Source: Haloarcula rubra
GTDB taxonomy: Archaea; Halobacteriota; Halobacteria; Halobacteriales; Haloarculaceae
DNA: 64,000 nt
NCBI RefSeq assembly: GCF_019599465.1
Contig: NZ_RKLR01000013.1
Coordinates: 21,385 to 85,384, forward strand
Reading direction: 5' to 3'
The notes beneath the pieces are model-generated. The model saw only the letters and a program-made list of their open reading frames with translations. It was not told the DNA's origin and searched no databases. Positions within the stretch are counted from its first letter, which is position 1. Each line of letters begins with the position of its first letter. The position numbers were made by a program, and so were the translations under genes. Positions 61,070 to 64,000 of this stretch are shown here, piece after piece.

Positions 61070-61810
61070 GTGTCCCTGAATATTGGCTCCTCCTTACGCG
61101 GCGGATTCCGGCGAGTCGCGAACAGAAACGGGGTGGTTCTCACCCTCGCATACGTGGTGATCGGTCTCATCTGGCAAGTCGCATTCTATAGTGCATTCGT
61201 CACCTGGTTGCAGGGGTCTGGCGTCCCCGCGACAGAGGTACCACTTCCAACGATAGACGTTCCGCTTGGCGTTTCAGCGATTGTGGCTCTTATGTCACTA
61301 CTATTGCTTCAGGTCGCCGCGATCGTCTCAATTCGAACTTTCGTTGGAGGTCATACCCAGTCGATTCCGGCGGAATATTTCTCTCGGAACATGATCTTGG
61401 TACTGATCAATGCACTCTTGGGTAGCCTTGTGTACGGAATCCTCGTGTTCATCGGCTCGGTGTTGTTCCTCATTCCGGGCATCATTGCGTATGTGGCATT
61501 CCTGTTCATGCTGGTCTATATTGCCGTCGAAGACGAGAATTTTATTGCAGCACTGCGTGATAGCTGGAATCTAACACGTGGTAACTGGTTACCCCTATTC
61601 GGGCTACTCCTGATTGTCTTCGTTGTTGTTGGAGTCGTACCTGGAATTCTGTCAGCGCTCGTTTCGTTCGTGGTGAGTTCGGTTGTCGGTCCGGCCATAA
61701 GCACTCTCGTGTCTGGTGTGATCACGCTGCCGTTCTCACTGCTTGTGCTGGGCATTCTGGCAGAAGCGTTCGTCCAGCTTCGTGATGACGAGACCATGCC
61801 AAAGATGTAA
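61070..61810 (+). CDS. Polytopic membrane protein (Yip1/DUF7847-like)
   Basis: 246 aa from GTG 61070. N-terminus SLRGGFRRVANRNGVVLTLA, then six helices (YVVIGLIWQVAFYSAFVTWL, AIVALMSLLLLQVAAIVSI, ILVLINALLGSLVYGILVFI, IPGIIAYVAFLFMLVYIAV, GLLLIVFVVVGVVPGILSAL, LVSGVITLPFSLLVLGILAEA). VYIAVEDENFIAALRDSW is typical of the glycerophosphoryl-diester/DUF7847 membrane family. Last gene of the rightward arm. The ATG at 61068 is out of frame, so GTG is used. Confidence 0.78.
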   Translation: MSLNIGSSLRGGFRRVANRNGVVLTLAYVVIGLIWQVAFYSAFVTWLQGSGVPATEVPLPTIDVPLGVSAIVALMSLLLLQVAAIVSIRTFVGGHTQSIPAEYFSRNMILVLINALLGSLVYGILVFIGSVLFLIPGIIAYVAFLFMLVYIAVEDENFIAALRDSWNLTRGNWLPLFGLLLIVFVVVGVVPGILSALVSFVVSSVVGPAISTLVSGVITLPFSLLVLGILAEAFVQLRDDETMPKM

Positions 61811-62120
61811 CAGAGCGAGTCCTTTTCTGAAAGACAACTTTCTGAATCCGAACCCGGTCGGTAGAAACCAATACGATACGGTTCACTCCAAACAATATGG
61901 ATGACAATCAGCCACAAGACGACGCAAACGATAGTAATCAGATCAACGAACGTCTCGATCGGCTCCTCGATTTGCTGGCGACGTATTTACCGTGATGTGA
62001 CAGTCTTCCTGACGTAAACGGCGATATTCTCTTCTTGAGGGAGATAGCGGACGTACCACATGATACTTGTCCACGGCCTCGATACTGCGATATCTTTAGA
62101 TGCCCGGGACCGAAGTATGG
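61811..62120. other. Intergenic region after the membrane gene
   Basis: 310 bases holding one possible 32-codon gene (61897-61995). The rest is AT-rich and reads as no protein in any frame. Confidence 0.4.
61897..61995 (+). CDS. Possible 32-aa acidic coiled-coil peptide
   Basis: ATG 61897 to TGA 61993-61995. Starts MDDNQPQDDANDSNQ and ends in an amphipathic leucine-rich helix (INERLDRLLDLLATYLP). Acidic N-terminus and heptad-like Leu spacing are typical of haloarchaeal micro-proteins and argue against chance. No further support. Confidence 0.5.
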   Translation: MDDNQPQDDANDSNQINERLDRLLDLLATYLP

Positions 62121-62555
62121 TCACTCCACACTGCCACGAGCGTCAGGAGTCTTGCCATGACCACGTCGTTCGGCCAGCCAACCACCAAACCGTCCGGCGA
62201 GTGCACCAAGGACCGCGATGACGGACAGTATAGTCCCTCCAAACACGAGGATGACAATGATACTGGTCGCCTGAAACCACAATGGGTTCGGTAAGGTTGG
62301 CACAGCCTGGAGTAATTCAGTCAGCGCCCAGAGCGCCGGAAGTCCCCCTACGAGTGCGGCTCGGAGTCCGGTCGCAGTGCTATTACCGCCGTCTCGCTTG
62401 ATGAGGTATCCAGCGAGCGCGCTCCCGACCACGATCATTTCGAGAGTCATATTCTCCGGGGATTGCCACGCTTCCAGTGCGGTGAATGGGGCGGCGAGTA
62501 CCCCGCCAATCATGGCATACTTCCACGTTTTCGAGAGGTCGAGGTGGAGGGGCAT
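62121..62555 (-). CDS. DUF5518-like membrane protein
   Basis: 144 aa, four helices: YAMIGGVLAAPFTALEAW, MIVVGSALAGYLIKRDGG (glycine-zipper-like with the GYL.. motif of the DUF5518 family), LRAALVGGLPALWALTELLQ, and SIIVILVFGGTILSVIAVLG. Ends with a charged tail. Function unknown. Opposite strand to the flanking genes. Confidence 0.75.
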   Translation of the reverse strand: MPLHLDLSKTWKYAMIGGVLAAPFTALEAWQSPENMTLEMIVVGSALAGYLIKRDGGNSTATGLRAALVGGLPALWALTELLQAVPTLPNPLWFQATSIIVILVFGGTILSVIAVLGALAGRFGGWLAERRGHGKTPDARGSVE

Positions 62556-62745
62556 CGTAGGTAGCTATGCCCCCATATGTAATTAATCTGTCCTATTGGT
62601 AGTTTGTTGAGCGTTCGAAGACCAGTGAGTGTCTACCAATCCGCGTGATGAACCACCGTTCTGGCACGTTGATAGTAGTTTAGTCAGCAACTCAGTACAG
62701 ATAATTGAGAGAGTGTTTTTGTATATGCTTCCCTGAGAGTGCGCT

Positions 62746-63312
62746 GTGTATCCACCCTCCAGTAGTTCCGCTGATAGCGACAATCGCGGAGCTTCACCGA
62801 TCATCGGCAACATCCTCCTCATCGGTGTTGTCGTCATACTCGGGACCGTTATGACCGTAGTTGCCTTCGGATATGTGGATTCGCTACGAGCCCCAGCGCC
62901 GCAGACAGCGTTTGCAGGCGAGTTCTCTAATCAAGGGCGTCTCACTATCAGCCACACAGACGGTGAGACCGTCCCAGCGCAAGATATCCTCGTCAGGGTC
63001 TCTGATTCCACAGGCGACACAACATTAGGAACATGGAAAACACTCTACGGAACGCCAACAGATGTCTCGGCTGGGAATAGCATCACACTGTCCGGATTCA
63101 ATGGCGACGAAACCGTCTACCTCGTGTGGAAGCCGCTATCACAGGACCGCTCACAGATTCTCTCGAGATTCCAGACACGGAATATCCCATCACCGCTCTC
63201 GTCGGCAACTGTCTCTGACAGCACCGGGCAATTCGCGAGTCAGCGGAGTCCGCCGTTCGGATCGACAGCGTGGCAGTCACTGGCTCGAATCGGTGGGGCA
63301 ATTGGGAACTGA
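62746..63312 (+). CDS. Type IV pilin-like protein (probably 5' part of a frameshifted gene)
   Basis: 188 aa from GTG 62746. DNRGASPIIGNILLIGVVVI (residues 12-31) is the archaeal prepilin signal with the 'SPIIG' motif, followed by a hydrophobic helix to about 45 and a beta-rich domain. The last about 35 residues (SQRSPPFGSTAWQSLARIGG) are basic and unlike the rest, while the next frame opens naturally just before them. That suggests an indel near 63219-63270 joining this gene to the following one. Promoter-like AT-rich DNA at 62690-62730. Confidence 0.7.
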   Translation: MYPPSSSSADSDNRGASPIIGNILLIGVVVILGTVMTVVAFGYVDSLRAPAPQTAFAGEFSNQGRLTISHTDGETVPAQDILVRVSDSTGDTTLGTWKTLYGTPTDVSAGNSITLSGFNGDETVYLVWKPLSQDRSQILSRFQTRNIPSPLSSATVSDSTGQFASQRSPPFGSTAWQSLARIGGAIGN

Positions 63313-63764
63313 GCACTAGCCGGGACGATACGCCCAATCCCAGCATCTCCTCACAGGAAGCAGACTACCCCTGGCAAAACGGGCAGACCGTTCCGTTCAC
63401 GCTGGCATACAATCAGGACGGAAACGACGAAGCACGACTCACAATCGATGGTTCAACCGCCGTTGCAGACACGACCTCGTACCCCGCCACGGGCGACAGT
63501 ATCGGTATGACTCTCAAGGTAACTTCGCCGTCGACGATGTCGGTCTCGGTCTCAAATCTCCGTCTCGACGGGCTTCGACTCTCTCAACAATCTGCTCAAA
63601 CGGGTAGCAACAACGCAGTCAATCTCCACATCAATAGAGATTCAATCAGCGACGGATTCGTCCTAACCGGGTCAGTCACGTTCGGGTGGTCTGGGAGCAG
63701 ACCGAGTGAGTCTAATATGCAGCTGAATTTCGAGATCGAAGAGGACGGAACCGGGTCGAGCTGA
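63270..63764 (+). CDS. Choice-of-anchor-like surface protein (probably 3' part of the same gene)
   Basis: 164 aa by GTG 63270, but the frame reads naturally from about 63219 (RESAESAVRIDSVAVTGSNR). The sequence (GNWELSTSRDDTPNPSISSQ ... FTLAYNQDGNDEARLTIDG) resembles choice-of-anchor W-type beta domains of haloarchaeal surface proteins. There is no signal peptide of its own, and it overlaps the preceding pilin-like frame by 43 nt. Most simply it is the C-terminal half of a pilin-like surface protein interrupted by a frameshift. Confidence 0.6.
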   Translation: MAVTGSNRWGNWELSTSRDDTPNPSISSQEADYPWQNGQTVPFTLAYNQDGNDEARLTIDGSTAVADTTSYPATGDSIGMTLKVTSPSTMSVSVSNLRLDGLRLSQQSAQTGSNNAVNLHINRDSISDGFVLTGSVTFGWSGSRPSESNMQLNFEIEEDGTGSS

Positions 63765-63873
63765 CTGACGGCGTGCTTTCTGGTGACTGATGGCGACGGG
63801 GGCAGGCAATTAGAATTCTGGGCTAGGTTATCCAAAATACACGTACCATGTGTATTCCACTCATCCAATCAAA

Positions 63874-64000
63874 GGCACTGTCTAGTTGAGCGAGTTTGAG
63901 AAGCGAGGAGGCCGTAGCGAGAAGTGCTCATGCAACTCGCAGACCTCCTCAGCGAGACGTTGAACGAGGACAATGAAGACGTTTGGGAGAATGAGCGCAC
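63874..64000 (+). mobile_element. Probable left end of an insertion sequence (truncated by window)
   Basis: GGCACTGTCTAGTTGAGCGA (63874-63893) looks like the terminal inverted repeat of a haloarchaeal IS (resembling ends of IS5-like elements), followed after about 35 nt by a transposase-like start. The right end lies outside, so target duplication cannot be checked. Confidence 0.4.
63930..64000 (+). CDS. Putative transposase, N-terminal fragment
   Basis: ATG 63930 opens a frame to the window edge (MQLADLLSETLNEDNEDVWE). Helical, acidic N-terminus as in haloarchaeal transposases; too short for family assignment. Confidence 0.4.
   Translation, partial: MQLADLLSETLNEDNEDVWENER

Noticed and set aside
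1..64000. CRISPR array, rRNA operon or replication origin
   Set aside because: No regularly spaced repeats, no rRNA core sequences and no orc/cdc6 gene with flanking origin repeats were seen.

Overview
The window is a stretch of a halophilic archaeon (class Halobacteria, probably of the Haloarcula/Halomicrobium type). The evidence is high GC in the left two thirds, very acidic proteins, archaeosine (G+) tRNA-modification genes (RaSEA, arcS, tgtA), trmY, a MoaD/ThiS-type small archaeal modifier, halocyanin-like cupredoxins, a halolysin-type subtilase, Tat plus lipobox signal peptides, type IV pilins and Agl-type sugar-nucleotide genes. No genus marker such as rRNA is present, so the genus is a guess.

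Layout: 0-5.7 kb holds pilus genes (secretion ATPase running off the left edge, RAD55-like protein with a degenerate Walker A, a pilin, a large pilin-like surface protein and a zinc ribbon). 5.8-25.4 kb is mostly core metabolism and tRNA modification: purU, a pseudo-receiver/GAF protein coupled to a RAD55-like protein, purS, purQ, RaSEA, a VanZ protein, a truncated GIDE-like gene beside an apparently inserted cupredoxin gene, arcS, a ubiquitin-like modifier, an acetyltransferase, a methyltransferase, an acetamidase with an inserted zinc ribbon, tgtA, a PIN-domain toxin-antitoxin pair, a NUDIX hydrolase, a Vps62-like lipoprotein and trmY. 25.7-28.5 kb has a Tat-exported polysaccharide deacetylase and a lipoprotein. 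A tRNA-Pro(CGG) at 29.06-29.13 kb precedes a sugar cluster (29.27-34.69 kb): an SQD1/Agl3-like UDP-sulfoquinovose synthase candidate, two further extended SDR epimerases, two membrane proteins and a UDP-glucose dehydrogenase. 34.85-39.2 kb is a DUF4129-DUF58-MoxR module. 39.4-43.7 kb has a C2H2 zinc finger protein, a subtilisin-like protease, a double UspA protein and two tandem cupredoxins.

From about 43.7 kb to the right edge the DNA looks accessory: lower GC by eye, long non-coding stretches, probable gene and transposon remnants, an RNA ligase, a second sugar/surface-glycan cluster (aglF-like nucleotidyltransferase, SWIM protein, epimerase, glycosyltransferase, methyltransferase, sulfatase-like protein), and then a striking mirrored locus (53-62.6 kb). 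In the locus two pairs of PQQ-type beta-propeller lipoproteins are transcribed away from a shared intergenic region, each with polytopic membrane proteins (one arm also with a PH-domain protein), flanked by a Tat substrate, a DUF5518-like protein and a pilin-like gene that appears split by a frameshift. The window ends inside what looks like an insertion sequence.

The strongest candidates for something undescribed are the mirrored beta-propeller locus, the sulfoquinovose-type sugar operon with a perfect palindrome abutting its start codon, and the pilin/anchor-like split gene.
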